Positions 20,751 through 30,820 of a DNA stretch of 64,000 nucleotides are shown here, one piece after another. The first letter of the stretch is position 1; every line of letters begins with the position of its first letter. The notes under the pieces were generated by a model. That model was not told where the DNA came from. It searched no databases and saw only the letters and a program-made list of their open reading frames with translations. Made by a program: the position numbers and the translations under genes. Source of the DNA: Lepus europaeus (taxonomy: Eukaryota; Chordata; Mammalia; Lagomorpha; Leporidae); assembly GCF_033115175.1 (NCBI RefSeq), contig NC_084847.1, forward strand, positions 51,593,612 to 51,657,611, written 5' to 3'.

Positions 20751-22317
20751 ATCCTGGGTGGGTGTTGGGGCGGGGTCTCCACCCGCCCTGGGACCTGCAC
20801 TTGGGATTTCCCGGGGGCCCCTCCCGACCACAGCGAGACCCCCAGACTGGCTGGGGGGCGTTTGGGGGCGCAGCTTCTATGGCATCAGGCGCTGTCCCGG
20901 TAAGAGAAGGGCGCGTGGGAGCGGGGTGAGGGCGGCCGCCCCCCCCCAGCCCGGGCGTCCCGGGGGCGCGGGCAGGTGGGGTCACCTCGCTGCCCCTCTG
21001 GCCACGCCCCCCACGCGGTCAGGCCAGGCAGGACCCGCCCCGCCCCGCGCCCCTCTATGGGAGGGAGACAGTGGAGGCTGCTCCCACCCAGGGGACCCCT
21101 GCCCAAGGCCGGCCCCGCCCACCCTGCCTGTGCTCCCCCCACCCCGGAAAAGTGCTGACAATGGCAGACGCTGGACAGGCCTAGCAGAAAAGACGCCGCA
21201 AGGACTTGGGGGTCCTCCGGGTTGCTGGGCGGCCGGTGATGGTGGTGACAGAAGGAAAGACCTGGAGGTGTGAGAGCCGGGAAGCTCAGCCTGTGAGAGT
21301 GTGATGTCCCCCTCCCCCACCAGAACCATCCCCCCCACCCCCCGCCTGGCCACTCAGCACCCCGAGTTCCTCGGGGACCTAGGTGCTTTCCAGCTCACCT
21401 CTGGGAATTTTTTTTTTTAATTTTTTAACTTCTTGGCCCAAGATGGCAGCTGGAGTCCCAGCCATCACACCCACTTTCCAGGCAGTGGCCTGGGGGAAGA
21501 AGAAAGGGGCAAGGGTACATGTCAGTGTCTTCAAGGAAGGCTTCCGGACACTGGCAGGTGGCTGCGCTATTTATAAACTGTGGGCCAGGACTGGCTTGGA
21601 ACCACGCTGGCTTCAAGGACAACTGGAGGCCTCTGGCACCATCGCAGTCGCTGGAGCCAGCTGGGGGGGGGGGTGGGTGCAGAGCCGGGAACGCTGTGGG
21701 TGGGGGGCCCTGTGTTCCACGGTGAGGGGCTGAACTGTGAGGTCCCTCCAAGTGGCTCAGCCTCGGACCTTCTTCTCCCGGAGACGCTGGCTGGGGTCCC
21801 AGGGGTGCAGGGTCCCCGCTGCCCACCCTCCGTTGCCCACCGGCTCCTGTCCCCTATGGAGGCAGCGCCCTGCCCGCCACAGCTGTCCCGTGGCTGCCTC
21901 TCACCCCAGGGACCCCCACGCTGGACCGGCTGTGAGGAGCAGGACGAGAGACCCCGTCCGAGTACCCTCTTCATCTGCCCCTTGCCACCGCCACTCCAGG
22001 CAGGGGCCCAGACGGGGACACGTGAACCAGGACGCCGAATCCAGTTCCTCTCCAGCCCTCGTCTTCCTCTTCCCATGAACCTCAGGGCCCAGAGGGAGGA
22101 AGGCCCCCGACTTCTCTCCCCGTTCTTGGCCTCATCCTGAGCCCTGCGGGTGAAGTCTGGGGAGACGGCCACAGGGCCTTTGCACGCTCCTCCCTCCCTC
22201 CGTGTCCCCTCTGCAATGATCAGGCCCGGGGTTGGTGCCTCACTAAACATTTCCCCCTCCACTCCCAGCACCCTCTGGGGCCCTGGGTGGGGACAGAGCC
22301 CAGCCAGAGAGCGCCCG
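20751..22317. other. GC-rich intergenic sequence
   Basis: No gene is recognised. It contains a strong donor-like site (tgtcccg/gtaagag) at 20899/20900, a perfect MEF2-type motif ctatttataa at 21567-21576 and a G-run at 21663-21672. The remainder is unassigned. Confidence 0.5.
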
Positions 22318-22515
22318 TCCATTGCTTCGCTCCCCGAACGCCAGCCGTGGCCAGGGCTGGGCCAGGCTACAGTCGGAGCCGGGAACTCCCCGGGTGGCTC
22401 CCTGGCACGTGAGCCATCCTCCTCTGCCTTCCCAGGTGCACTAGCGCGGGGCAGGGTGGGAGACGCAGCAGCTGGGTGGGGTTGGGACCAGCACTGCGCT
22501 ATGGGACGCCGGCCC
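22318..22515 (-). mobile_element. CSINE, old truncated copy
   Basis: ccgtggccagggctgggcc, tgccttcccaggtgcactag and a degraded head gcactgcgctatgggacgccgg. Confidence 0.7.
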
Positions 22516-23298
22516 CACCCTGAACGTCACACACATCAACCCACCGGGACCCCGATGTCCGTGTTTCAGAAGGAAAAATGAAACGGGGGGCTGGAGAAGT
22601 TAGGGGGCCTGCGGGACCACGCGGCTGGGACCCCTCCTGGCTCCGCCTGCTCCGCGCCCTGGACGCACCCCCAACCTCCTGCCCACTGCCCAGGGCCCCC
22701 CGGAAGGAAGGGGGAGCCCCAACCCCAAGGGCCTCTGTTTCTGTCCCTGTCCCAGCCAAAGCTCTCATCGACTGCCCTACGAGGAGGCCCCGGGGACCGA
22801 GCAGAGCCGGGCCAGCCGGGAAGGGACACGGGGGAGGCTGGCGAGGCCACGCGCGGCACAGGAGCGTGGGGCCAGGTGTATTTATAACCGGGGCCTGGAG
22901 GGGAGCAGCCGCCCATAAATCTCGCTCCTTCCTAGGCAGGAGTAAAAATAGCCACGCGGCGTCCTGCGCTCGCTGGCCCGGCCGGCCCCCCGCCGCCCGC
23001 CCTCTGTCGCGCCTCGTGTGACCACGCGCACGGAGTTTCCACCTCCTCCCCGCCAGGCCCCAGGCTGGCCGCGGGCGGGGGCCGGGCTCAGGCCAGCAGC
23101 CAGGGCGCAGGACACAGCCTGGGGCAAAGCCGGGGCGGAGAGAGCTGAGCAGTGGGGGACGGTGAGGCGGGGCCTGGTGCCTCATCGGGGAAACTGAGGC
23201 AGAGGAGGGGCCAGGGGCCGGCCATGTGTCTGCAAGGGCACGCTGAGGGCGGCGGCAGGGTCTCCTGGGGGCTCTGTGGGCGGGGCTCTGTGGGGCGG
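22516..23298. other. Unassigned GC-rich stretch with AT-rich motif cluster
   Basis: At 22876-22950 there are three AT-rich motifs (gtatttataa, cccataaatc, gtaaaaatag) in CpG-dense sequence. A MIR remnant (tcggggaaactgaggcag) lies at about 23185-23203. No gene recognised. Confidence 0.45.
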
Positions 23299-23588
23299 GG
23301 CCAGACCACACCGGGGGTGGGGGGCAGGCACAGGGCACAGCTGGGTCCAGTGCCTCCTCCCCTGCCGACCCAGCCTCCTGCCACGGGCACCCTGGGAAGC
23401 AGCAGGTGACCCCTCAAGTACTTGGGTCCCCGCCTCCCAACGGGGTGGCGGGCCAGGCTCCCGGCTTCAGCCTGGCCCAGCCCTGGCCATTGCCACCATG
23501 TGGGGGACTGAACCACGAGATGGAAGATCTCTTTCTGTCTGCCTTTCAAATAAGTGCATAAAATAAAATAAAATAAAATAAAATAAAC
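23299..23588 (+). mobile_element. CSINE, older copy, tail (AAAAT)n
   Basis: Body gggcaccctgggaagcagcagg, cctttcaaataagtgc and an (aaaat)n microsatellite at 23560-23586. Confidence 0.82.
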
Positions 23589-23691
23589 AGGCTCTGAGCG
23601 CCTCCCACTCCCACTGGAATCCCCCAGCCACTCCCCCATAAGAGGGGGGCTTGGGAGGTAGAGGTAGGACAAGCCGAGGTGCCCCTCCCTC

Positions 23692-23717
<26 letters not shown>
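23692..23717. repeat. (CT)n microsatellite
   Basis: Pure ct dinucleotides, about 13 units. Confidence 0.95.
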
Positions 23718-23724
<7 letters not shown>

Positions 23725-23817
23725 AGGTCAGCCAGTTTCCCGGCTGTCTCTAGGTCAGCAACAGTGGGAAAAAGTGACCAGCTGGGAGAGTGACCCGCTC
23801 GGGGCATGGGCACACCC

Positions 23818-23888
23818 TGGCCACCCCCCCCCCCCGGTCCGGCTCTCCCTGGCCACCCCCCCCCCCCCCCCCGGTCCGGCTCTCCAGT
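23818..23888. repeat. Tandem duplicate with long C-runs
   Basis: The unit tggcca-(C)n-ggtccggctctcc occurs twice, with C-runs of 12 and 17 bases. It is the strongest G-quadruplex/i-motif candidate in the window. Confidence 0.9.
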
Positions 23889-24642
23889 GCCCTAGCCGCT
23901 CTCTGGGGAAATCCGCTCCCAGCTGGGGGCGCAGGGGAGGATGGGGCCCTGGGGTCAGGGCTGGGAGGGGCGAGACCCGCTTGGTGCCACGCCCCGGGTC
24001 GTCGTCACGCAGTTTCCACAGCGGCCGCTGTCCCCGCTTGGACACCGGGATCTGGACCTGGCTTCCAGGGAGATTCCCACCCTGTCTCGTGTCCCCACTT
24101 GGCATTGGCACAGGGCTGCCTTCAGAGCGCCCAGGGCGACCAGGCTGTGGACGCCCAGCGTGGCCAGGCCCTTCTCCCCTCCCCCCAGGGAAGTGGCCTC
24201 TGCCTGGCAGAACCGGGCTGTGCCCTGGGCGCCAGGGGAGAGGCCGCTGGTACGGTGCGGGCTGGGGGCACTGAACTCCCAAAAGGAGACTGGAGTGGGG
24301 GGCCCGCCCCACGGCGCCTTGAGGGGGGCGTTGCTCTTCCCTGAGCATCCTCTGTGCCTCTGATGGGCAGGGATCCCCCCACTCCCCCCGACCCGGGCCC
24401 AGCTGGGAATTCTCAGTTCCTCCTGCAGGCGCTCCCGCGGGGCCGAGGGCGGCGCCCGGGTGCATGGCGCCCACACCCAGGGCTTTGCCCAAGGGAGGGT
24501 TAATGAGCTCATGGCACTTGGCTCCTCAGACTGCCAGGGTGTGGCCTGAGGACTCCACCGTGACCGTGGAGGGACCAGGACAGAACAGCAGGCCACAGAG
24601 GAGGAAATGTGGCAACTTTTTTAAAAAAAAAAGGATCAAGGA
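23889..24642. other. Unassigned GC-rich stretch
   Basis: No repeat body or gene recognised. A 10-base A-run lies at about 24623 near the start of the next SINE. Confidence 0.5.
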
Positions 24643-24960
24643 CTTTTTTTTTTTTTTTTAAGATTTATTTGAAAGGCAGAATTACAGAGAGGCAGAGAGG
24701 GAGAGAGAGGTCTTCCATCCGCTGGTTCACTCCCCAGATGGCCGCAATGGTCGCAGCTGGGCCAATCCGAAGCCAGGAACCAGGAGCTTCTTCCCACACG
24801 GGTACAGGGGCCCAAGGACTTGGGCCATCTTCTCCTGCTTTCCCAGGCCAGAGCAGAGAGCTGGACCGGAAGTGGAGCAGCCAGGACTCGAACTGGCGCC
24901 CATATGGTATGCCGGCATTGCAGGTGGTGGCTTTACCGGCTGCGCCACAGCGCCGGCCCC
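24643..24960 (-). mobile_element. CSINE, full length, minus strand
   Basis: T-run, agatttatttgaaaggcag, body, and intact head ggctgcgccacagcgccggcc. Confidence 0.95.
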
Positions 24961-25169
24961 AAAGTGTGGGAACTCAGCCCACGGCAGCCGCTGGGCTCTG
25001 CCTCCACCCTTGCCCGGCTCTGATGGTGTTGTGATCATGAGGTGTCTCGAACCCCAGGATCTCTGGGCCTGCACAAAGACTCAGGGGAGCAGCCCCGACA
25101 GTGGCACCTGGCTGACGGCGCCGCGAGGATGAGCATCCTGGGCTGCAGGGGGGTCAGGGAGGGACAGGA

Positions 25170-25408
25170 GAGGGCTGGACACTCACTGTGTGGACGCCGC
25201 ATCCCACGTGGGAGCACTGGGCTCCACTCGCAACCCAGCTCCCTGCTGACGCGCGCCCTGTGTGCAGGCGATGGTGCAGGTACTCGGGTCACCGGGATCT
25301 TGGCTTGTGGCTTTGCTCTGCGCCAGCCCTGGGGAGTGAACCAGAGAATGAAAGCTGTCTCTCTTTCCTTCTCTCTCTGTCTCTCTCCCTTTCAAGTAAA
25401 ATGAAAAC
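25170..25408 (+). mobile_element. CSINE, older copy
   Basis: cgcatcccacgtgggagcac, cccagctccctgctgacgc and tail ctttcaagtaaaatg. Confidence 0.82.
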
Positions 25409-25745
25409 AGCATTTTTATTTCTTTTTTGACAGGCAGAGTGGATAGTGAGAGAGAGAGACAGAGAGAAAGGTCTTCCTTCCATTGGTTCACCCTCCAATG
25501 GCCACTGCGGCCGGCGTGCTGTGTTGATCCGAAGCCAGGAGCCAGGTGCTTCTCCTGGTCTCCCATGCGGGTGCAGGACCCAAGCACTTGGGCCATCCTC
25601 CACTGCCTTCCCGGGCCATAGCAGAGAGCTGGCTTGGAAGAGGGGCAACCGGGACAGGATCCGGCGCCCCAACCGGGACTAGAACCCGGGGTGCTGGCGC
25701 CGCAGATGGAGATTAGCCTATTGAGCTGTGGCACTGGCCAACAAC
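25409..25745 (-). mobile_element. CSINE, 'cggggcgccgg' subfamily, minus strand
   Basis: tttttgacaggcagagtgg tail side, gcgccccaaccgggactag, and head gagctgtggcactggcc. It abuts the previous plus-strand SINE tail to tail. Confidence 0.93.
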
Positions 25746-26244
25746 TTTTTTTTTTTTTTTTTTTTTTTATAAATAGAACTAATGAATAAGAGACAGCTAA
25801 AAGGCTCGGCAGCCGAGTCGCCTGGGCTCTATCAGTCCCATGGCAGGTGGCCTTGAACCTGGAACCCGGCGAGCGTCTCTCTCTGACAAGCTGGGCACAG
25901 ATGGACAGGCGCACCAAGGCTGCCCGCGCAGTCTCGCCTCACCACGGTCTCGGAGCTGGAGCTGCTCCGCTCTTGTTTATCCCCGGTGCCTGTGGGAGGG
26001 GAGGGGCCGGGGCTCTGGGAGTGTGGACCCGGGCGCCCATGGCCGTCGGAAGCAGGAATCCTGCAGGGGTGAAGCCCTGCGCGCCGCGGTTTAACCCGCC
26101 TCCCAGGTGCTTCTCGCGCCTGCCCAGATTCGAGAGCCTCGGAGTGAAGTCGCTGTGCTAACACAGTCCCTGCTCTCAGTGACTCAGAACAGCAGACGCG
26201 GGGCGGGCGTTGGGCACGGGGCGGGGGGGCGGGGGGAGACGCCT
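25746..26244. other. Unassigned stretch with T-run
   Basis: A T-run of 22 bases at about 25747-25768, then unique GC-rich sequence. Nothing else supported. Confidence 0.5.
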
Positions 26245-26540
26245 CTGGGGGTGCTGGTCTCCCACACCCGAGGGCCTGGGTCCCAGTCCTGGCTCTGCTT
26301 CCGACTCCGGCTCCTTGCTGATGTGCACCCTGGGAGGCAGCAGGGGGGGGGGCTCAAGTGCTTGGGTCCCTGCCGCCCATGTGGGAGACCTGGGCCGAGC
26401 TCTTGGCTCCTGGCTTGAGCCCGGCCCAGTCCGGGCTGTTGTGAGCATGGGGGGAGGGAACCAGCGAATGGAAGCTCTCTCGCTCGCTCTCTCTCTCTGT
26501 CTCTCTGTAGCTCTGCCTTTCAAACACATAAAATAAATGT
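26245..26540 (+). mobile_element. CSINE, older copy
   Basis: tctcccacacccgagggcct, ccttgctgatgtgcaccctgg and tail cctttcaaacacataaaataa. Confidence 0.85.
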
Positions 26541-26685
26541 AGAAAAACTGCTAAAAGCCGCAGAAGAACATTTCTTCAGCATACTGCTTGCCTGCCGGGG
26601 GCGGGACAGGGGCCTCTGTCCACCGCCGCACCTAGGCACTCTCTGGGTATATAAAGAGGGAAAAACACGCGTCCAAGAAACTCTG

Positions 26686-26848
26686 CTACACTTGCACCAT
26701 CCTCTGCTGCTTTCCCAAGCGCATTAGCAGGGAGCTGGATCCGAAGTGGAGCAGCCGGGACACAGACCGGCCCCCCACTGAACCAGCGCCCATATGGATG
26801 CTGGCGTTGCAGGCAGTGGCTTTACCCACTACAACACAATGCCCTCCT
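26686..26848 (-). mobile_element. CSINE head half, minus strand
   Basis: ctgctttcccaagcgcattag to cactacaacacaatgccc. The tail half is missing. It is followed immediately by a plus-strand tail half. Confidence 0.85.
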
Positions 26849-26861
26849 CCCTACCCTGCCC

Positions 26862-27022
26862 CTGGCTGCTCCACTTCCCATCCAGCTCCCTGCTGATGCG
26901 CTTGGGAAAGCAGCAGAGGATGGCCCGAGTGCTTGGGCCCCTGCACCCACGTGGGAGTCCTGGACAGAGTTCCAGGCTCCTGGCTTCAACTTGTAGCTTT
27001 GCCTTTCAAGTTTTAAATTGAA
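26862..27022 (+). mobile_element. CSINE tail half, plus strand
   Basis: ggctgctccacttcccatcc to cctttcaagttttaaat. It pairs with the preceding minus-strand half. Confidence 0.85.
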
Positions 27023-27029
27023 AAAGATT

Positions 27030-27285
27030 CCACGTAACCTCTAGAAAGATTTCCGTGGTGTTTCCCCCACTCTGGAAATGGACACGACAATCCTAAAATG
27101 ATACGGAAACGCAAGGAGTCCAGAGGGACCGAATGGCGGAGAGAGGACAAAGCCGGAGGACGCACGGCCCAGCTTCAGCACTTCACAGAGCGGTGAGATC
27201 CGGACAGCAGGTGTCAGCACGAGGGCGGACGCACAGGTGAGCAGGGCGGACCTGAGGGCCAGGAACAAACACACCTGCCTGTGGC
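27030..27285 (+). mobile_element. L1 ORF2 fragment, strongly diverged
   Basis: tggaaatggacacgacaatcc, gaggacaaagccggaggacg and cagcttcagcacttcac align in order with the L1 reverse transcriptase 3' region ('gaacaaagctggaggcat...' type), with many CpG-creating changes. Not coding. Confidence 0.65.
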
Positions 27286-27346
27286 CAGTTCTGACGACGC
27301 TGTCAGGAGGAGTAATAGGATGAGGACAATCTTTTTGTCTGTTTTG

Positions 27347-27728
27347 CTTTTTTTTTTTTTTTTAACATTTATTTATTTGAAATGCAGAGAAAGGGAGAGG
27401 GAAAGGGAGAAAGAGGAGAGAGAGGAGAGAGAGAGAGGAGGGGGGAGAGAGAGAGGAGAGAGAAATAAATATTGGGAGATCTTCCATTTGCTGGTTCTCT
27501 CCCCAAGTGGCTGCAACAGCCAGGGCTGGTCAGGCTGAAGCCAGGAGCCTGGAGCTCCATCCGGGTCTCCCATGGGGGTGGCAGGGACCCAGGCACTTGG
27601 CCCAGCTACTGCTGCCTTCCCAGGTGTATTAGCAGGGAGCTGGGACCCGCGCTGGCCCTCTGATGTCACTGATGTCTGATGCAGGCACCGCAGTGGCACC
27701 CTAACCTGCCGCACCACGAGGCCGGCCC
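27347..27728 (-). mobile_element. CSINE, full length with expanded purine tract
   Basis: acatttatttatttgaaatg tail, an impure GA/GGA tract at 27385-27470, body, and head gccgcaccacgaggccggcc. Confidence 0.92.
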
Positions 27729-27754
27729 CAAGTGCAGTGTTTTCAACGTTTGCT

Positions 27755-28370
27755 GGAGGAGCGGACGTTCAGCCTAGTGGTGAGGACGCCCACATCCCAC
27801 ACTGGAGCACCTGGGTTCGATCCCCCACTCCACTCTCTCTCTCTCTCTTTTTTTTTTTTTTTTTTTGACAGGCAGAGTGGATAGTGAGAGAGAGAGAGAG
27901 AGAGAAAGGTCTTCCTTTTTGCCGTTGGTTCACCCTCCAATGGCCGCTGCGACCGGCGCACCGCGCTGATCCGAAGCCAGGAGCCAGGTGCTTCTCCTGG
28001 TCTCCCATGGGGTGCAGGGCCCAAGGACTTGGGCCATCCTCCACTGCACTCCCGGGCCATAGCAGAGAGCTGGCCTGGAAGAGGGGCAACCGGGACAGAA
28101 TCCGGCGCCCCGACCGGGACTAGAACCCGGTGTGCCGGCGCCGCAAGGCAGAGGATTAGCCTGTTAAGCCACGGCGCCGGCCCTGCTCCACTCTCAACCG
28201 CAGCTTCCTGCCGACGCAGACCCTGGGTGGCAGCAGTGAGAGCCCAAGTAACCGCGTTCCTGCTTCCCATGTGGGAGACCTGGGTTGCATTCCTGGCTCC
28301 TGGCGCTGGCCCCGGCACACCCCTGACCACTGCGAGTATTTTGGGAGTGTCTGTCTGTCTGTCTCACACA
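27755..28370 (+). mobile_element. Older CSINE split by a younger insertion
   Basis: The head part (27755-27835: cacatcccacactggagcac, gttcgatcc) and body part (28183-28370: gccgacgcagaccctgggtgg to ggagtgtctgtctgtctg) flank a minus-strand SINE. The sequence ctccactctc occurs on both sides of the insert, consistent with a target-site duplication. Confidence 0.85.
27849..28182 (-). mobile_element. CSINE, 'cggggcgccgg' subfamily, inserted into an older CSINE
   Basis: T-run, gacaggcagagtggatag, gcgccccgaccgggactag and head aagccacggcgccggccc. Little decay compared with the host element. Confidence 0.95.
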
Positions 28371-28705
28371 GGGGCCAGCGTGTGGTGCAGTGGGTTAGGT
28401 GGCCACTCGCAACGCCAGCTCCCACACTGCAGTCCTGGTTCCAGTCTGGGCTGCTCTGCTCCTGAGCCAGCTTCCCGCTAATGCACCTGGGAAAGCAAAG
28501 GAGACACCACAAGTGCCCGGGCCCCTCCCGCTCACCTGGGAGACCCGAATGGAGCTCCAGGCTCCTGGCTCAGCCTGGCCAGCCCTGGCTCTTGCAGCCA
28601 TTTGGGATTGAATCAGTGGATGGACGACCTCTGTCTCTGTCTCTCTGTGTCTGTCTCTCTCCTCTTCCCCACTCTGCCTTTCAAATAACTAAAATAAATC
28701 GTTTA
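28371..28705 (+). mobile_element. CSINE, full length
   Basis: ggggccagcgtgtggtgcag to tttcaaataactaaaataaat. It directly follows the split element. Confidence 0.93.
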
Positions 28706-28721
28706 AAAAATGATACACATG

Positions 28722-29028
28722 TGGCTGGCGCTGTGGCGCAGCGGGTTAATGCCCTGGCCTGAAGCGCCGGCATCCCATATAGGCGCCGGTTCAAGACCCA
28801 GCTGCTCCACTTCTGATCCAGCTCTCTGCTATGGCCTGGGAAAGCAGTAGAAGATGGCCCAAGTGCTTGGTCCCCTGCACCTATGTGGGAGACCTGGAGA
28901 AAGCTCCTGGCTCCTGGCTTCAGATTGGCACAGCTCTGGCCATTGCGGCCAACTTGGGAGTGAACCAGTGGATGGAAGACCTCTCTCTCTCTCTCTCTCT
29001 CTCTCTGCCTCTGCCTCTCTGTAACAAC
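28722..29028 (+). mobile_element. CSINE, full length
   Basis: tggctggcgctgtggcgcagc head, tataggcgccggttcaag, (CT)n and ctctgtaacaac end. Confidence 0.95.
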
Positions 29029-29057
29029 TGGAGAGCCACATGGGAAAATTACAGTGG

Positions 29058-29312
29058 ATTCTTGGGGCGGGTGCTTGGCTCACTCACACGTGCGATGCCG
29101 CACCCAGGGGTGGGTCTGCTGGCCCCGATGCAGTCCCGGCGAGGCGGCAGGTGCCGGCTGCACGCCACACACGTGGGCGAGCCACATGGAGTTCCAGACT
29201 CCTGGCTTCCACCTGGCCCAGCCCTGGCTGTTGTGAGCATCTGGGGAGTGACCCAGCAGATGGAAAGTCTCTCTGTTTCTCTGCCTTTCAAATAAAGTGA
29301 AAATAAATACAG
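29058..29312 (+). mobile_element. CSINE, older copy
   Basis: gggtgcttggctcactcac, cacatggagttccagactcc and tail tttcaaataaagtgaaaat. Confidence 0.85.
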
Positions 29313-29440
29313 TTTTAGAGGTTGGATCCTTACCTCATACCGTAGGCAAAAATTCGCTTGAAATGGAAATGAAACCGGACTTTGTCAGAAACAACATCCT
29401 TTGTGCCTGCACAGGTTACCAGCGAGAAAGTGAGAAGGGG
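29313..29440 (+). mobile_element. L1 ORF2 fragment
   Basis: gaggttggatccttacctcat, aaaattcgcttgaaatgg and gaaggggaaatgcc follow the order of the L1 'ggatccctatctttcaccat...' segment. It continues the L1 fragment at 27030 after the SINE cluster. Confidence 0.7.
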
Positions 29441-29650
29441 AAATGCCAGCGTGGCAGCTAAGGCGCCAGTTAACAAGTCGGGCCCCACATCGCAGCGCCT
29501 GTCTTCGATCCCCGGCACTGGCTCCCGCTAGCGCAGGCGACTGGGCTCCATCTGGATGGAGCTCCTGGCTCCCGGCTCCCGGCTCCCAGCTCCCGGCTCC
29601 CAGCTCTGGCCCAGTCCCACGCCCAGCCACCCTGGAGAATGGACCAGTGG
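29441..29650 (+). mobile_element. CSINE head half, plus strand
   Basis: gcgtggcagctaaggcgcc, cttcgatccccggcactgg and repeated ctcccggctccc. The tail half is missing. Confidence 0.65.
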
Positions 29651-29654
29651 CTGA

Positions 29655-29802
29655 AGCCCTGAGCCCAACGCTCAGCCTGGGTCTCCCACCCGGGCAGCTG
29701 AGACCCCAGGCACTTGAGCCATCGCCTGCTGCCTCCCAGGGGGCGCATTGGCAGGGAGCCGATCAGATGTAGAGAAGCCAGAAGCCCACCCCGCAGAGTT
29801 CT
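29655..29802 (-). mobile_element. CSINE head half, minus strand
   Basis: gggtctcccacccgggcagc, gccatcgcctgctgcctccc. Inverted relative to the half element on its left. Confidence 0.65.
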
Positions 29803-29933
29803 TGTCCTGGTGTGTGTGTGTGTGTGTGCACGTGCATTTGGGTATTTACCTAAAACTAGAATTGTTAGGCCACAGGTAGGAAAACCACAGGACTCCCCTG
29901 CATCCTAAAATACTACTTTCTTTCTATTTTATT
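29803..29933 (-). mobile_element. L1 fragment, antisense, with (GT)n
   Basis: (tg)n at 29812-29829, then gggtatttacctaaaactag and attgttaggccacagg, matching the antisense of the L1 'taggtatatacccaa' region. Confidence 0.6.
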
Positions 29934-29997
29934 TTTTGAAAAGATTTATTTATTTATTTGAAAGTCAGAGTTACACAGAGAGAGCAGAGGCAGAGAT

Positions 29998-30044
<47 letters not shown>

Positions 30045-30308
30045 GAGGTCTTCCATCTGCTGGTTCACTCCCCAATTGGCCGTGATGGCCGGAGCTGGAC
30101 CAAATCGAAGCCAGGAGCCAGGAGCTTCTTCCAGGTCTCCCACGCGGGTGCACTTGGACCATCTTCCACTGCTTTCCCAGGCTACAGCAGAGAGCAGGAT
30201 GGGAAGTGGAGCAGCCGGGACTCGAACCGGCGCCCACATGGGATGCCGGCACTGCGGGCGGCAGCTTTACCTGCTAGGCCACAGCGCCGCCCCCCCCCCC
30301 CCCCCCCG
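29934..30308 (-). mobile_element. CSINE, full length, minus strand
   Basis: agatttatttatttatttg, (GA)n at 30002-30046, body, head ctaggccacagcgccgcccc, then a long C-run of about 20 bases up to 30307. Confidence 0.94.
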
Positions 30309-30820
30309 TTTAAAAACAGAAACGGCTGTAATTTACCAAGTATGTGTCCCGTTTCTGAATTTCCCTAGGTAACCAAGTGATCCTTCCCCTGGAGTCGGTA
30401 GATCCACAGATGGCTTTCTCTGATGCGCTCTGTCTGGCGGCCGCAACTCTGGTCATGACGTCGTGACGTCCTAACGAAACGCCGGACACTGCCGGCCAGA
30501 GTCGCTACGGTCACCGACTCAGCCTGCAGCCGCAGCGGGTCCCGCGGCGTCGGGGAGATCCGGAGGCCGCGTCCTCTCCCCTCGCTTCCTGGCAGCCGCT
30601 GGGTTCCGGGTACCTCCGCCCTGCCCTGTCCCGGTGCGCTTTTTTCCTCCAAACGCTTCGTGAACGATTAGTGTTTTCTGTTCCTTGAATGCCCGGAGGA
30701 CCCACCTGAAAATCCCCACCTGACCTTGGAGCTGTGGTGCTCCCGCCTGTGCTGTCTGCCGCGGTCCGCTGGGCTCTGCCGGCTCACCAGGCTCACCAGG
30801 CGTCGGCTTTGTTTGCACCA
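30309..30820. promoter_or_regulatory. CpG-rich stretch with tandem CRE-like sites, no gene assigned
   Basis: Between 30420 and 30650 CpGs are frequent. Two cAMP-response-like motifs lie in direct tandem at 30456-30471 (tgacgtcgtgacgtcc). No start, splice or ORF feature ties it to a gene, and decayed L1 lies on its right. Confidence 0.35.

Noticed and set aside
20033-20985. Long Gly/Val or Pro/Ser/His-rich open frames across the 15-bp array.
   Set aside because: Repeat-driven and GC-driven; no family resemblance.
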